Assembly (NCBI RefSeq): GCF_029963765.1
Contig: NZ_JALBYU010000001.1
Coordinates: forward strand, 62,001 to 126,000
Direction of reading: 5' to 3'
DNA: 64,000 bases
Source: Pseudomonas sp. UYIF39
GTDB taxonomy: Bacteria > Pseudomonadota > Gammaproteobacteria > Pseudomonadales > Pseudomonadaceae
In this document: positions 45,480 to 53,967 of the stretch, one piece after another
How the letters are laid out: each line of letters starts with the position of its first letter
Position numbering within the stretch: the stretch's first letter is position 1
Notes under the pieces: model-generated
What the model was told of the DNA's origin: nothing
Database searches by the model: none
The model's input: the letters and a program-made list of their open reading frames with translations, nothing else
Position numbers and translations under genes: made by a program

Positions 45480-46376
45480 CTATGGGCTAACGACTTCTCG
45501 GACGAGATTGATGAAGGCTCGTAGTCCCGCCGGCATTTGACGATTGGCTGGGTAGTAGAGGCTCAAGCCCGGATACGGTGGCGTCCAATCCTTCAATACG
45601 CGTATCAGTCTCCCCGATTCTAGATGGGAGGAGGCGGCAAACTCGTTGGTCCAAGCTATACCTGCGCCTTCAAGGGCTGCCTCTATCATTAAGTGGTGGC
45701 TGTCGAGCGTTAACGATCCGCTGACATCTACGGACTGCTCGTCACCGCGTTTCTCAAACTCCCATTTATAAATAGTGCCGCTGGGGAAGCGGACGCGGAT
45801 GCAGTTATGCGCGATAAGGTCTGCCGGAACCTTTGGTTTTTTGCGGTTTTCGAAGTACTGGGGCGCTCCGACCACCGCAAAACGGAGTGGGGGGGTAATA
45901 GGGATTGCAATCATATCCTGTGGGACGCTTTCCGCCAAACGTATGCCTGCATCGAAACCGCCAGCAACGATATCTACCAGGCTTCTATCGGTGACGATGT
46001 CCACTCGCATGTCTGGATAGCGGTTCAAGTACTCCAGCACTATCGGAGTCAACACCATCTGCGCGGCACCTTCGGAGGTGTTCAAACGTAGTGTTCCCGC
46101 CGGTGTATCACGGAACTCGCCAACTGCTTCCATGGCTGCCGATATTTCGCGCAAGGCGGGTTGGACTCGAATCAAAAACTGCTCACCGGCTTCGGAAAGC
46201 GAAACGCTGCGAGTTGTCCTGTGGAACAACCTAACGCCCAGGCGCTGCTCAAGAGCGGCGATTGCATGACTCAGTGCTGATGGCGACATCCCCAGTTCCG
46301 CTGCTGCGCGACGGAAGCTGCGATGCGTCGACACTGCAACCACAGCGTTAAGTTCGAGCAGTCCCGATTTCTGCAT
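45480..46376 (-). CDS. LysR family transcriptional regulator
   Basis: A 298-aa LysR-type regulator. The winged helix-turn-helix is at residues about 5-65 (LNAVVAVSTHRSFRRAAAELGMSPSALSHAIAALEQRLGVRLF) and the effector domain follows (LRLNTSEGAAQMVLTPIVLEY). It has the CrgA/DsdC-like form of regulators that control adjacent oxidoreductases. An SDR gene diverges from it across 291 bp and is the probable target. Its base composition is slightly lower in GC than core genes, consistent with accessory DNA. Confidence 0.9.
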   Translation of the reverse strand: MQKSGLLELNAVVAVSTHRSFRRAAAELGMSPSALSHAIAALEQRLGVRLFHRTTRSVSLSEAGEQFLIRVQPALREISAAMEAVGEFRDTPAGTLRLNTSEGAAQMVLTPIVLEYLNRYPDMRVDIVTDRSLVDIVAGGFDAGIRLAESVPQDMIAIPITPPLRFAVVGAPQYFENRKKPKVPADLIAHNCIRVRFPSGTIYKWEFEKRGDEQSVDVSGSLTLDSHHLMIEAALEGAGIAWTNEFAASSHLESGRLIRVLKDWTPPYPGLSLYYPANRQMPAGLRAFINLVREVVSP

Positions 46377-46667
46377 TGTGCTAATTCCTGCATGTGTTCA
46401 TACGATATTAGCTCGATTGTTTGCGTTAATGCAGGGGCTTATCTTTATACGAGCGACCTCAACGAGATCGAATCTGCAAGCTGTGAATGGTGATCCCTAG
46501 CCCGCGAAAAGTGGGATCTCCCAATCAGAACGGCCGAGATTTTCAACATCACAATGCTGTTGTCGCCCGACCGAAAAATGGCGCGATAGCAATTCCAAAC
46601 ACCGACGTCCGGTGTCCCCGCAGGTCAGATCGTCTTGGCGGGCAAATGCACATGCGAGGAATATTTC

Positions 46668-47579
46668 ATGACACGTATTACGACCCCGTTTGGGTTTCAT
46701 TCAACTGCGCAGGAAGTTATCGAAGGGGTCGACCTCACGGGTAAGCGGGCAATTGTCACGGGTGGGGCCGCCGGTATCGGCATTGAGACGGCGCGAGCTT
46801 TAGTCAATGCCGGTGCGGACGTCACGCTTGCCGTCCGACGCCTGGACGCGGCTGAATTGATAGCTGCCGAGCTGCGTTCGGAAGGTAGGGGCACCGTTGA
46901 TGTTCGATTAGTTGATCTCGCAGATCTTTCTTCGGTGAAATCGTTTGCTGAGTCTTGGTCAGAGCCACTTCAAATCCTGGTCAATAACGCAGGCATCATG
47001 GCACTGCCCGAGCGAGAGTTGACATCGCAAGGATGGGAAATGCAGTTTGCGACCAATTTTCTTGGCCATTTTGCTCTCGTGCTTGGGTTGCAGGACGCCT
47101 TGATCAAAGCTGAGGGCGCTCGAATTGTATCGCTGAGTTCAAGCGCAAATCTGTTAGGGCCAGTAGTCTTCGACGATATCAATTTCGACTTCCGCCCTTA
47201 CGAGCCTTTCGCATCATATTCTCAAGCGAAATCGGCCTGCGCGCTCATAGCCGTAGAGATCACGCGTCGCTGGGCTGATCGTGGCATTTTCGCAAATGCT
47301 GTAAACCCAGGGGCTATCGCAACCCACCTTCAGAAGCACACCGGCGGTCTCAAGACACCTGTTGAGCACCAGAAGACCGTGCAACAGGGTGCTGCAACCT
47401 CTGTACTACTTGCGGCCTCTCCACTGTTGGAAGGTCTTGGTGGTCGTTATTTCGAAGACTGTAACGAGGCGCATGTGGTCAACAAACGCCCTGCCGATTA
47501 CATGGGGGTTGCGCCTTACGCCATTGATCCCGATAACGCGAAGCGGCTGTGGGAAGTTGCCACTCGAATGATCGGGTAA
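46668..47579 (+). CDS. SDR family oxidoreductase (WWOX/retinol-dehydrogenase-like)
   Basis: A 303-aa short-chain dehydrogenase. AIVTGGAAGIGIETARALV holds the NAD(P) motif, ILVNNAGIMALPE the NAG motif, SLSSSANLLG the catalytic Ser, and YSQAKSACALIAVE the Tyr and Lys. The C-terminal region (GGRYFEDCNEAHVVNKRPAD and VAPYAIDPDNAKRLWE) is typical of the long SDR subgroup common next to LysR regulators. The ATG at 46668 has GAGGAAT upstream; the longer form from 46635 does not. The truncated dehydrogenase gene starts 4 bp after its stop, so it probably led an operon with it. Confidence 0.88.
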   Translation: MTRITTPFGFHSTAQEVIEGVDLTGKRAIVTGGAAGIGIETARALVNAGADVTLAVRRLDAAELIAAELRSEGRGTVDVRLVDLADLSSVKSFAESWSEPLQILVNNAGIMALPERELTSQGWEMQFATNFLGHFALVLGLQDALIKAEGARIVSLSSSANLLGPVVFDDINFDFRPYEPFASYSQAKSACALIAVEITRRWADRGIFANAVNPGAIATHLQKHTGGLKTPVEHQKTVQQGAATSVLLAASPLLEGLGGRYFEDCNEAHVVNKRPADYMGVAPYAIDPDNAKRLWEVATRMIG

Positions 47580-47583
47580 AGAC

Positions 47584-47940
47584 ATGTCCAAAATAAAAAT
47601 CATTCGGATTGGATTTATCGGGCTTGGCGACCAGGGTGCTCCGATGGCTCAGGCGATCTCCGAGGCTGGTTTTGAGCTTCACGTTTGGGCTCGACGCCCC
47701 CAAACATTTGAGGCCATAGCGGGTACGCCTCACATCGTTGAAAAAACGCTCCAGGCGCTTGCCGCTAATTGCGATGTCGTCTGTCTGTGCCTGACCGATG
47801 ATAAAGATATCGTCAATCTTCTCAATAGTGGGCTTCGGGATGGGCTTAGGACTGGCACGGTGCTCGTAAACCATGGCACCGGCGATCCGGGAGAAAGTCG
47901 CCGTCTGGCGGCTGAACTGTTGGCGCTGATGCGATTTTGA
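47584..47940 (+). pseudogene. 3-hydroxyisobutyrate-dehydrogenase-like gene, truncated
   Basis: 118 codons give only the N-terminal Rossmann part of a roughly 290-aa NAD(P)-dependent dehydrogenase: RIGFIGLGDQGAPMAQAISE, WARRPQTFEAIAG, CDVVCLCLTDDKDI and VLVNHGTGDPGESRRLA. The open frame ends MRF-stop, where the last codons lie inside the left terminal repeat of the mini-element at 47931. The catalytic Lys domain is absent. It is likely inactive. Confidence 0.82.
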
Positions 47941-48057
47941 CCCAGGTTACTGATTTTAGCTGACCCATTTGCAGCCTCTGAAATCCCACGCAAGGTCATC
48001 GATTGCTGAATATTCGAATGGGTCAATGATTTCCGGCGGCTTGGGGGTCAAAATCGC
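47931..48057. mobile_element. 127-bp palindromic mini-element (IS end pair or MITE)
   Basis: GCGATTTTGACCC at 47931-47943 is repeated in exact reverse complement at 48045-48057. Inside it a second pair, TGACCCATT (47961-47969) and AATGGGTCA (48017-48025), is nested. The element has no coding capacity and cuts the dehydrogenase gene. Nested GGGTCA repeats at both ends resemble the multiple terminal repeats of IS21-like elements, but I cannot confirm the family. Confidence 0.6.
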
Positions 48058-48084
48058 CTCAGCGCCAACATTCTCATGTCAGGT

Positions 48085-48116
48085 CATCGTGACAACGTGT
48101 CAATGCATCGTGACAA
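48085..48116. repeat. Short direct repeat beside the mini-element
   Basis: CATCGTGACAA occurs at 48085-48095 and again at 48106-48116, separated by CGTGTCAATG. It lies between the mini-element and the response regulator's stop codon and may be a further piece of an insertion sequence end. Confidence 0.45.
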
Positions 48117-48140
48117 ATGGGGGTTGTGTGGGGCAGCGCT

Positions 48141-48881
48141 TCATGACTCTGCGCCAAGCATTTCCACCGGGTAAGAGAACACATAGCCTTCGCTGCGCAC
48201 GGCCTTGATGTAAGTCGACTCGCGAGAATCATCCTTCAGCCGTTGACGCAGACGGCTCACCAGCAAGTCGATGGAGCGGTCGAACAGATCGGCGTCGCGG
48301 CCCTGGGTCAGATTGAGCAGTTGATCGCGGCTGAGCACGCGTTGCGGGTGATCGAGGAACACCCGCAGCAAGCGGTATTCGGCACCACTGAGGGCAACCA
48401 TCGTGTCGTCTTCGTCCAGTAAATGGCGGGCGGTGGTGTCCAGGCGCCAGCGGCCGAAACCCAGCAACCGCCCGCTTTCGGTGATCAGCAGGTTGGGTGG
48501 CAGCATCCGGGTGCGGCGCAACACGGCATTGATCCGCGCCAGCAGTTCGCGGGCGGCGAAGGGTTTGGTCAGGTAGTCGTCGGCGCCCATTTCCAGGCCG
48601 AGGATGCGATCGGTTTCGTCGTTGCGCGCGGTGAGCATCAAGATCGGCGTGGCTTTGTGTTTGCCCGAGCGCAATTCGCGGCACAGCAGTAGGCCGTCAT
48701 CGCCGGGCATCATGATGTCCAGCACGATCAGGTCCACCTGATTGGTTTCCAGAAAGCTGCGCATCTGCCGGCCATCGGCGACCACGGTGGTGCGCAAGCC
48801 GTTCTTCTTCAGGTAATTGCCGACCAGTTCGCGAATCTCCCGGTCGTCGTCGACGATCAGGATGTGGTTCACATGTTCCAT
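48141..48881 (-). CDS. OmpR-family response regulator, no kinase alongside
   Basis: A 246-aa two-component regulator. The receiver domain has D11/D12, phospho-acceptor D55 (LIVLDIMMPGDDG) and K106 (DDYLTKPFAA). The C-terminal winged helix is of the OmpR/PhoB type (LSGAEYRLLRVFLDHPQRVLSRDQL and SIDLLVSRLRQRL, SEGYVFS). Regulators of this type are usually followed by their histidine kinase gene, but here the downstream side (below 48141) holds IS-like sequence and a truncated gene. The partner kinase is therefore absent from the locus. The receiver looks functional. Confidence 0.92.
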   Translation of the reverse strand: MEHVNHILIVDDDREIRELVGNYLKKNGLRTTVVADGRQMRSFLETNQVDLIVLDIMMPGDDGLLLCRELRSGKHKATPILMLTARNDETDRILGLEMGADDYLTKPFAARELLARINAVLRRTRMLPPNLLITESGRLLGFGRWRLDTTARHLLDEDDTMVALSGAEYRLLRVFLDHPQRVLSRDQLLNLTQGRDADLFDRSIDLLVSRLRQRLKDDSRESTYIKAVRSEGYVFSYPVEMLGAES

Positions 48882-49065
48882 CGCTCAAACCTCTTGTTGT
48901 TCGCTTTGTATCGCACTGTACCTGGCGCCCTTTGAGACACCTTACGCCCTAATACGCCGGGTTCTACGACACATGGCAGATACCTCGGGCCGATTAAATG
49001 GGTTCCATCGAGACAAGACGACTTGCCTCACAACCACTACCCATTGCAACCCTGAGGAAATCACC

Positions 49066-49329
49066 ATGAACTGGAACAAACTGATTGCCGCCAGCTTCTT
49101 CGCGGTCCTGAACGTTGCAGCGTTTTCGGCCCATGCCGATGTTCAAGCGCCGTCGCAGACAACTTCTCACGGCACCCATCTGGATATCAAGAAAGTGCTT
49201 TCCGTCGTCGAAAACGGCGGCGGCAATTGTGGAGTTGTCGATGCCCGCCTGACCTACCTCGATTCCAGCGGCACGCAGAAAGTCCTCGGTTATAGCAAAT
49301 TCGCAGAGTGTAGCAATCAGGGAGGCTGA
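49066..49329 (+). CDS. DUF2790 family small exported protein
   Basis: An 87-aa protein with a signal peptide (MNWNKLIAASFFAVLNVAAF, cleavage near AHA-DV). The mature part has the DUF2790 pattern: LDIKKVLSVVENGGGNCGVVDARLTYLDSSGTQKVLGYSKF with two cysteines that probably form a disulfide (CGVV and AECS). These are Pseudomonas-specific periplasmic proteins, some responsive to copper or two-component control in other strains; the role here is unknown. GAGGAA lies upstream of the ATG. It diverges from the response regulator across 184 bp. Confidence 0.87.
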   Translation: MNWNKLIAASFFAVLNVAAFSAHADVQAPSQTTSHGTHLDIKKVLSVVENGGGNCGVVDARLTYLDSSGTQKVLGYSKFAECSNQGG

Positions 49330-49443
49330 TCTTTCCACTACGCTCATCGCTGTCGAATTCGACGAACGTGCAGTCGTCTGAATGTCCCACGATGGCTGAC
49401 TCACGTCGTCCAGAAAACCGGTCAGGACTTGCAGGGAATCACC

Positions 49444-50502
49444 ATGAAGATGAATGTATCTCGCAATAAAACCGCCTCACGTCGTTTCTTTGGTCCGTCG
49501 ATCCTCGCGTTTGCGCTGATGCAGTTAGGTGCCCTTGGTGCTGCCAATGCGCAAGCTGCGACGCCAGAGCCAGTGGTGGCCAGCGCCGGGACACTCAAAG
49601 CGGACTCGTTCGGCCCGCTGAAGCATGTCAACGCCGGGTTGCTGAATGTGGCGTACGCCGAACTCGGCCCTGTCGATGGTCCGGTGGTGATTCTTCTGCA
49701 CGGTTGGCCCTACGACATTCACAGCTATAGCGAAGTGGCGCCCTTGTTGGCGGCCAAGGGTTACCGGGTGCTGATCCCGTATGCACGGGGCTACGGCGAC
49801 ACGCATTTCCTGTCCGACAAGACTGTTCGCAACGGCCAGCCGGCCGCGTTGGCCAGTGACGTCATCGACTTTATGGATGCGCTCAAGATCAAGAAGGCGG
49901 TGCTCGGTGGCTACGACTGGGGCGCGCGCTCGGCGGACATCGTTTCGGCGCTCTGGCCGGAGCGGGTGGAGGCGCTGGTCTCGGTGAGCGGCTACCTCAT
50001 CGGCAATCAGGCCGCCGGCAAGAATCCGTTGCCGCCCAAGGCCGAGCTGCAATGGTGGTACCAGTTCTACTTCGCTACCGAACGCGGCCAGGCCGGTTAT
50101 GAAAAAAACCGCCACGACTTCGCCAAGTTGATCTGGGAACTGGCGTCCCCGAAATGGACGTTCGACGACGCCACTTTCGACCGCAGCGCTGCCGCCCTGG
50201 AAAACCCTGACCACGTCGCTATCACCATCTTCAACTATCGCTGGCGGTTGGGCATGATTCAGGGCGAACCTCAATATGAAGCGCTGGAGCAGCGGCTGGC
50301 CAAGGCCCCGGTCATTACGGTGCCGACCATCACCATGGAAGGTGATGCCAACGGGGCGCCACATCCGGCTGCCGAGGATTATGCCAAGCGCTTCACCGGC
50401 AAATATGAGTATCGGTTGATCAACGGTGGTATCGGCCACAACTTGCCGCAGGAAGATCCGCAGGCTTTTGCCAAAGCGGTGATCGACGCTGATCAGCTTT
50501 AA
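49444..50502 (+). CDS. Exported alpha/beta hydrolase (epoxide hydrolase/haloalkane dehalogenase-like)
   Basis: A 352-aa protein. Residues 1-38 look like a signal sequence (twin Arg at 13-14, RRFFGPSILAFALMQLGALG, cleavage near AQA-AT), perhaps a Tat-type. The hydrolase domain has the oxyanion HGWPYDIHSY and the nucleophile Asp158 in LGGYDWGARSA, an Asp instead of Ser, which is the pattern of epoxide hydrolases and haloalkane dehalogenases. The final His is in GGIGHNLPQE. The natural substrate is unknown. AGGGA lies about 7 bp before the ATG at 49444. Confidence 0.88.
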   Translation: MKMNVSRNKTASRRFFGPSILAFALMQLGALGAANAQAATPEPVVASAGTLKADSFGPLKHVNAGLLNVAYAELGPVDGPVVILLHGWPYDIHSYSEVAPLLAAKGYRVLIPYARGYGDTHFLSDKTVRNGQPAALASDVIDFMDALKIKKAVLGGYDWGARSADIVSALWPERVEALVSVSGYLIGNQAAGKNPLPPKAELQWWYQFYFATERGQAGYEKNRHDFAKLIWELASPKWTFDDATFDRSAAALENPDHVAITIFNYRWRLGMIQGEPQYEALEQRLAKAPVITVPTITMEGDANGAPHPAAEDYAKRFTGKYEYRLINGGIGHNLPQEDPQAFAKAVIDADQL

Positions 50503-50517
50503 GTAGTGGAAACAACA

Positions 50518-50545
50518 GCGAGCCAAAGCATTAGCTTCGGCTCGC
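50518..50545. terminator. Stem-loop between convergent genes
   Basis: GCGAGCCAAAGC and GCTTCGGCTCGC pair at 11 of 12 positions around the loop ATTA, between the hydrolase and ppnN stop codons. It lacks a T-run in either direction, so it is a weak or Rho-assisted candidate. Confidence 0.6.
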
Positions 50546-50570
50546 GACGTTACAACTCACATTAGCTTTA

Positions 50571-51944
50571 TTACGCAACCACCTCATAACACGGTACATA
50601 CGCCGCGCCACCTGGCAGTTTCATCCGGTGCTGGGCGACGAAGGCCTTTAGCAGTTGATCCAGCGGTTGCATCACCGCCGCGTCGCCACGGATCTGGTAC
50701 GGCCCGTGCTCTTCGATCAGGCGGATGCCCTTGTCCTTGACGTTGCCGGCGACGATGCCGGAGAACGCGCGGCGCAGGTTGGCGGCCAGTTCGTGGGCCG
50801 GCAGGTTGCGGCTCAGTTTCAGGTTGGCCATGTTTTCGTGGGTCGGGTCGAAAGGGCGCTGGAAGCCTTCGTCGATCTTCAGCAGCCAGTTGAAATGGAA
50901 CGCATCATTACGCTCGCGGCGGAACTGTTTGACCGCCTTGAGGCCTTGGGTCATTTGACGCGCGACTTCAGCCGGGTCGTCGATGATGATCTCGTAATGT
51001 TGCTTGGCAGCGTCACCCAGCGTCGCGCCGACGAACGCGTCCAGTTGCTCCAGGTACGGCGCGGCATGTTTCGGTCCGGTGAGGACCACGGGGAAGGGCA
51101 GGCCGGCGTTGTCCGGGTGCATCAGGATGCCGAGCAGGTACAGGAACTCTTCGGCCGTGCCGGCGCCGCCCGGGAAAATGATGATGCCGTGACCGACGCG
51201 GACGAAGGCTTCCAGACGTTTTTCGATGTCCGGCAGGATCACCAGTTCGTTGACGATCGGGTTGGGCGCTTCGGCGGCGATGATGCCCGGCTCGGTCAAT
51301 CCGAGGTAGCGGCCGCCGTGGATACGCTGTTTGGCGTGGGCGATGGTCGCGCCTTTCATCGGGCCTTTCATCACGCCGGGGCCGCAACCGGTGCAGATGT
51401 CGAGGCTGCGCAGGCCCAGTTCGTGGCCGACTTTCTTGGTGTATTTGTATTCTTCGGTGTTGATCGAGTGGCCGCCCCAGCACACCACGATCTTCGGCTC
51501 GACGCCGGGGCGCAGGGTGCGGGCGTTGCGCAGCAGGTGGAAGACGTAGTCGCTGATGCCCTGGGAGGTGCTCAGGTCGATGCGTTGGGCGTCGAGTTCG
51601 TTTTCGGTGTAGACGATGTCGCGCAGGGCGCTGAAGAGCATTTCGCGGGTGCTGGCGATCATTTCGCCATCAACGAAGGCGTCGGCCGGGGCGTTCAGCA
51701 GTTCCAGGCGTACGCCGCGGTCCTGCTGGTGAATGCGGATTTCGAAGTCCTTGTAGGCTTCGAGGATGGTTTTTGCGTTATCGACATGGGCGCCGGTATT
51801 GAGGATGGCCAGGGCGCACTGGCGGAATAAGGTGTAGGTGCTGCCGGATCCGGCTTCGCTCAGTTGCTGTACTTCACGTTGAGAAAGGGTTTCCAGGCTG
51901 CCTTTTGGGCTGACCGAGGCGTTGATTACTTGTCGTTGGGTCAT
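50571..51944 (-). CDS. ppnN: Nucleotide 5'-monophosphate nucleosidase PpnN
   Basis: A 457-aa enzyme of the YgdH/LOG family that cleaves nucleoside monophosphates to base and ribose 5-phosphate; the E. coli enzyme is stimulated by (p)ppGpp. Conserved parts are ICTGCGPGVMKGPMKGATIAHA and IIFPGGAGTAEEFLYLLGIL (the PGGxGTxEE nucleotide site), flanked by N- and C-terminal domains (DUF4478/DUF3412-like) of usual size. It is cytoplasmic. GATCATTG upstream gives a weak ribosome site; no other start fits better. Confidence 0.93.
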   Translation of the reverse strand: MTQRQVINASVSPKGSLETLSQREVQQLSEAGSGSTYTLFRQCALAILNTGAHVDNAKTILEAYKDFEIRIHQQDRGVRLELLNAPADAFVDGEMIASTREMLFSALRDIVYTENELDAQRIDLSTSQGISDYVFHLLRNARTLRPGVEPKIVVCWGGHSINTEEYKYTKKVGHELGLRSLDICTGCGPGVMKGPMKGATIAHAKQRIHGGRYLGLTEPGIIAAEAPNPIVNELVILPDIEKRLEAFVRVGHGIIIFPGGAGTAEEFLYLLGILMHPDNAGLPFPVVLTGPKHAAPYLEQLDAFVGATLGDAAKQHYEIIIDDPAEVARQMTQGLKAVKQFRRERNDAFHFNWLLKIDEGFQRPFDPTHENMANLKLSRNLPAHELAANLRRAFSGIVAGNVKDKGIRLIEEHGPYQIRGDAAVMQPLDQLLKAFVAQHRMKLPGGAAYVPCYEVVA

Positions 51945-52155
51945 TCAATGATCCTTAAAACGATGCCATTCATACAGGCAAATGGCATCCGAATAGTATG
52001 GTTCCATGAAAGAAGATGGCACGAACTGCGCTGTATCGCCATTTCCCCGTTTGACGATGAAAAGATGAAAAGGAGCCCCAGCATAGCTAAATCCCCTGCA
52101 GAGGCGATAATGCCCCGCAGCCTTTTTACCCATGCCCTCAAGGAACCCCGTCGCG

Positions 52156-52683
52156 ATGTTCGAAATCCAGCCGCAGAACCCCGAACGCTATCGAAGCCAG
52201 ACGCGACGCAGCACGATAATCATAGCCTTGATTTTCCTGGCCCTGGCGATGGTGGTGTCCACCACGGCGGTGGCGTTGTTCGGTGAAGCCGACGGCGACA
52301 ATCTGCGATTTAACGTCGGCGGCGTATTTGTAGCGGTGCTGCTGATGGCAGCGCTGATGCGCGGCACGTTCTGGACCCAGCCATGGATGGCCCCGGCGGT
52401 TTACGGTTGGCAGCTCAAGCGCAGCCTGATGAGCATCACCAACGTCATGCATCAGGTGACGGCGGCGGTGGAGAAGGAGGATCCGACGGCCATGAAGCTG
52501 CTGCGTTTCTACCATCTGGGGTTGAGTCAGATGCACGAGTTGGACGGTAACTCCAGTGATCACAGCCAATTGACCCGCGAGATGGATCAGCACAAGGCGC
52601 GGATGGAAGCGCTGGGCATCGACACCGAGCAGACCCAATTGAATCCCGCCTGGATCGCGGCCGTGAAGCAGACGCCTCGGTAA
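52156..52683 (+). CDS. DUF3087 family membrane protein
   Basis: A 175-aa protein with two N-terminal helices (residues about 19-42 and 55-70: IIIALIFLALAMVVSTTAVALF and VGGVFVAVLLMAALM). A cytoplasmic helical part follows (YGWQLKRSLMSITNVMHQVT, LLRFYHLGLSQMHELDGNSS, HKARMEALGID). This is the DUF3087 pattern and no function is known. The ATG at 52156 was chosen over one at 52132 because AAGGAA precedes it and FEIQPQNPERYR is the usual start. Confidence 0.83.
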   Translation: MFEIQPQNPERYRSQTRRSTIIIALIFLALAMVVSTTAVALFGEADGDNLRFNVGGVFVAVLLMAALMRGTFWTQPWMAPAVYGWQLKRSLMSITNVMHQVTAAVEKEDPTAMKLLRFYHLGLSQMHELDGNSSDHSQLTREMDQHKARMEALGIDTEQTQLNPAWIAAVKQTPR

Positions 52684-52743
52684 GACCTGTGGGCAGAAAC
52701 CTAATGCCGATCAGTTAAGCCACTTCAGCCGCAACGCATACCA

Positions 52744-52874
52744 TGTAGCAGCCTGCGTCCGGCTGCGCAGCAGTCGTAAAACCTGAGTGCGAGGTTTTTC
52801 TGAAACACCGCGTCGTCTGATTTCACGACTGCTGCGCAGCCGAACGCAGCCTCGCAAGCTCGACAGCTGCTACA
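52744..52874. repeat. REP-like inverted repeat with unequal arms
   Basis: TGTAGCAGC...GGCTGCGCAGCAGTCGT is mirrored by ACGACTGCTGCGCAGCC...GCTGCTACA. The right arm carries an extra CCTCGCAAGCTCGACA, and the core CTGCGCAGCAGTCGT pairs fully. It lies between the converging DUF3087 and LysR genes and belongs to the GTAGGAGCTG-type REP class seen at 16924. Confidence 0.8.
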
Positions 52875-52892
52875 GGGATAGTGTTGTGGCGC

Positions 52893-53846
52893 TTAAACCC
52901 GCAGACGCAGGGTTTCAAAGAGTTCCCTGTCTTCCTTTTTGGCCGAGCGCGCATGGCGTCGAATGACCTGCAACAGGCAATCGGTAAAGCACAGCGCTGC
53001 ATTGCTCAGGGAGCCATTGCGGCGGGTCACGATACTCAGCTGCCGGGGTTCAAACTGCTCAGCCAGCTCCAGGGCAACCACCCGGCCGAGGAAAGGCGGG
53101 GCAACGCTCACAATGGACGGTCCCCAGGTACACATGTCGGCCCGCTCGACCATCATCTGCAAGATGGCCAGCGAATGAGCCCGAACGATTCGGTTCTCAT
53201 CGATCTGCGCACCGTGTTTCCAGAACAACGCCTGCATCAGCCCATCGTGTCCGTCCGGCGCGTAGTTCAGCGTCCAGTTCTGCTCCAGTAACTCATGGAT
53301 TGACCGAGCGTCCTGCCGAGCATGACCCTGACGAACCAGCACCGACGTCTGGTAATCGAGCAAGGTTTCGCAGGCAAACTCCTGGGTCGATTGCGCCGGG
53401 TGCAACTGGCCAATCGCAAAATCCATGCTGCCATCACGCAACAACGGCTGGGCCACGGCCATCAGGCTTTCGTACAGCTCCAGGCGGATTTCCGGCATGC
53501 GCTCGCGAAACGCCAGGACCACCTCGGGCAAGAAGGTCAGCGCGATCCAGGGCGTGACCCCGACACAGAGCCGCCCCTGGGCTTTGCCGCGCATGTGATC
53601 GAGCTCGGTCTGTGCATGCTCCAGTTGCTTGATCACGAGCCGGGCGTGAGTCAGCAATACTTTGCCGTATTCCGTGAAGTTCAGGCCGCTGGGGGTTCGG
53701 GTGAACAGCGGTAACTGCTGACTGGTTTCCAGTTCGCGTAGCGCTTTGGTCACGGCGGCCTGGGAGATGTCCAGCGAACGTGCCGCCGCGCGGATGCTGC
53801 CGGTTTCGGCGCTGGCAATCAGTGCTTGTAATTGATGGAGTTTCAT
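52893..53846 (-). CDS. LysR family regulator of the adjacent M20/ABC operon
   Basis: A 317-aa LysR-type regulator: helix-turn-helix at about residues 3-62 (HQLQALIASAETGSIRAAARSLDISQAAVTKALRELETS), then the effector domain (GRLCVGVTPWIALTFLPEVVLAFRERMPEIRLEL). It diverges from the hydrolase and amino-acid transporter genes, with a 19-bp palindrome in the shared promoter. The helix-turn-helix resembles that of regulators such as AmpR/TrpI-like proteins that control uptake genes. It probably senses a compound imported by the operon. Confidence 0.9.
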   Translation of the reverse strand: MKLHQLQALIASAETGSIRAAARSLDISQAAVTKALRELETSQQLPLFTRTPSGLNFTEYGKVLLTHARLVIKQLEHAQTELDHMRGKAQGRLCVGVTPWIALTFLPEVVLAFRERMPEIRLELYESLMAVAQPLLRDGSMDFAIGQLHPAQSTQEFACETLLDYQTSVLVRQGHARQDARSIHELLEQNWTLNYAPDGHDGLMQALFWKHGAQIDENRIVRAHSLAILQMMVERADMCTWGPSIVSVAPPFLGRVVALELAEQFEPRQLSIVTRRNGSLSNAALCFTDCLLQVIRRHARSAKKEDRELFETLRLRV

Positions 53847-53859
53847 CTGTTAACTCTAG

Positions 53860-53878
53860 TGACAACCTAGGGTTGTCA
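53860..53878. promoter_or_regulatory. Probable LysR operator
   Basis: TGACAACC-TAG-GGTTGTCA is a perfect 8-bp inverted repeat with a 3-bp spacer, 13 bp upstream of the LysR start and 89 bp upstream of the hydrolase start. Its position suits autorepression and activation of the divergent operon. Confidence 0.7.
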
Positions 53879-53967
53879 TCATAACCAAACTGGGCCTCCC
53901 CAGCCCAGAGCCCGTTCCCTAAGATCGGACTCAGCAACCGCTCAGGTCTTATCGAAGGAATACAACA

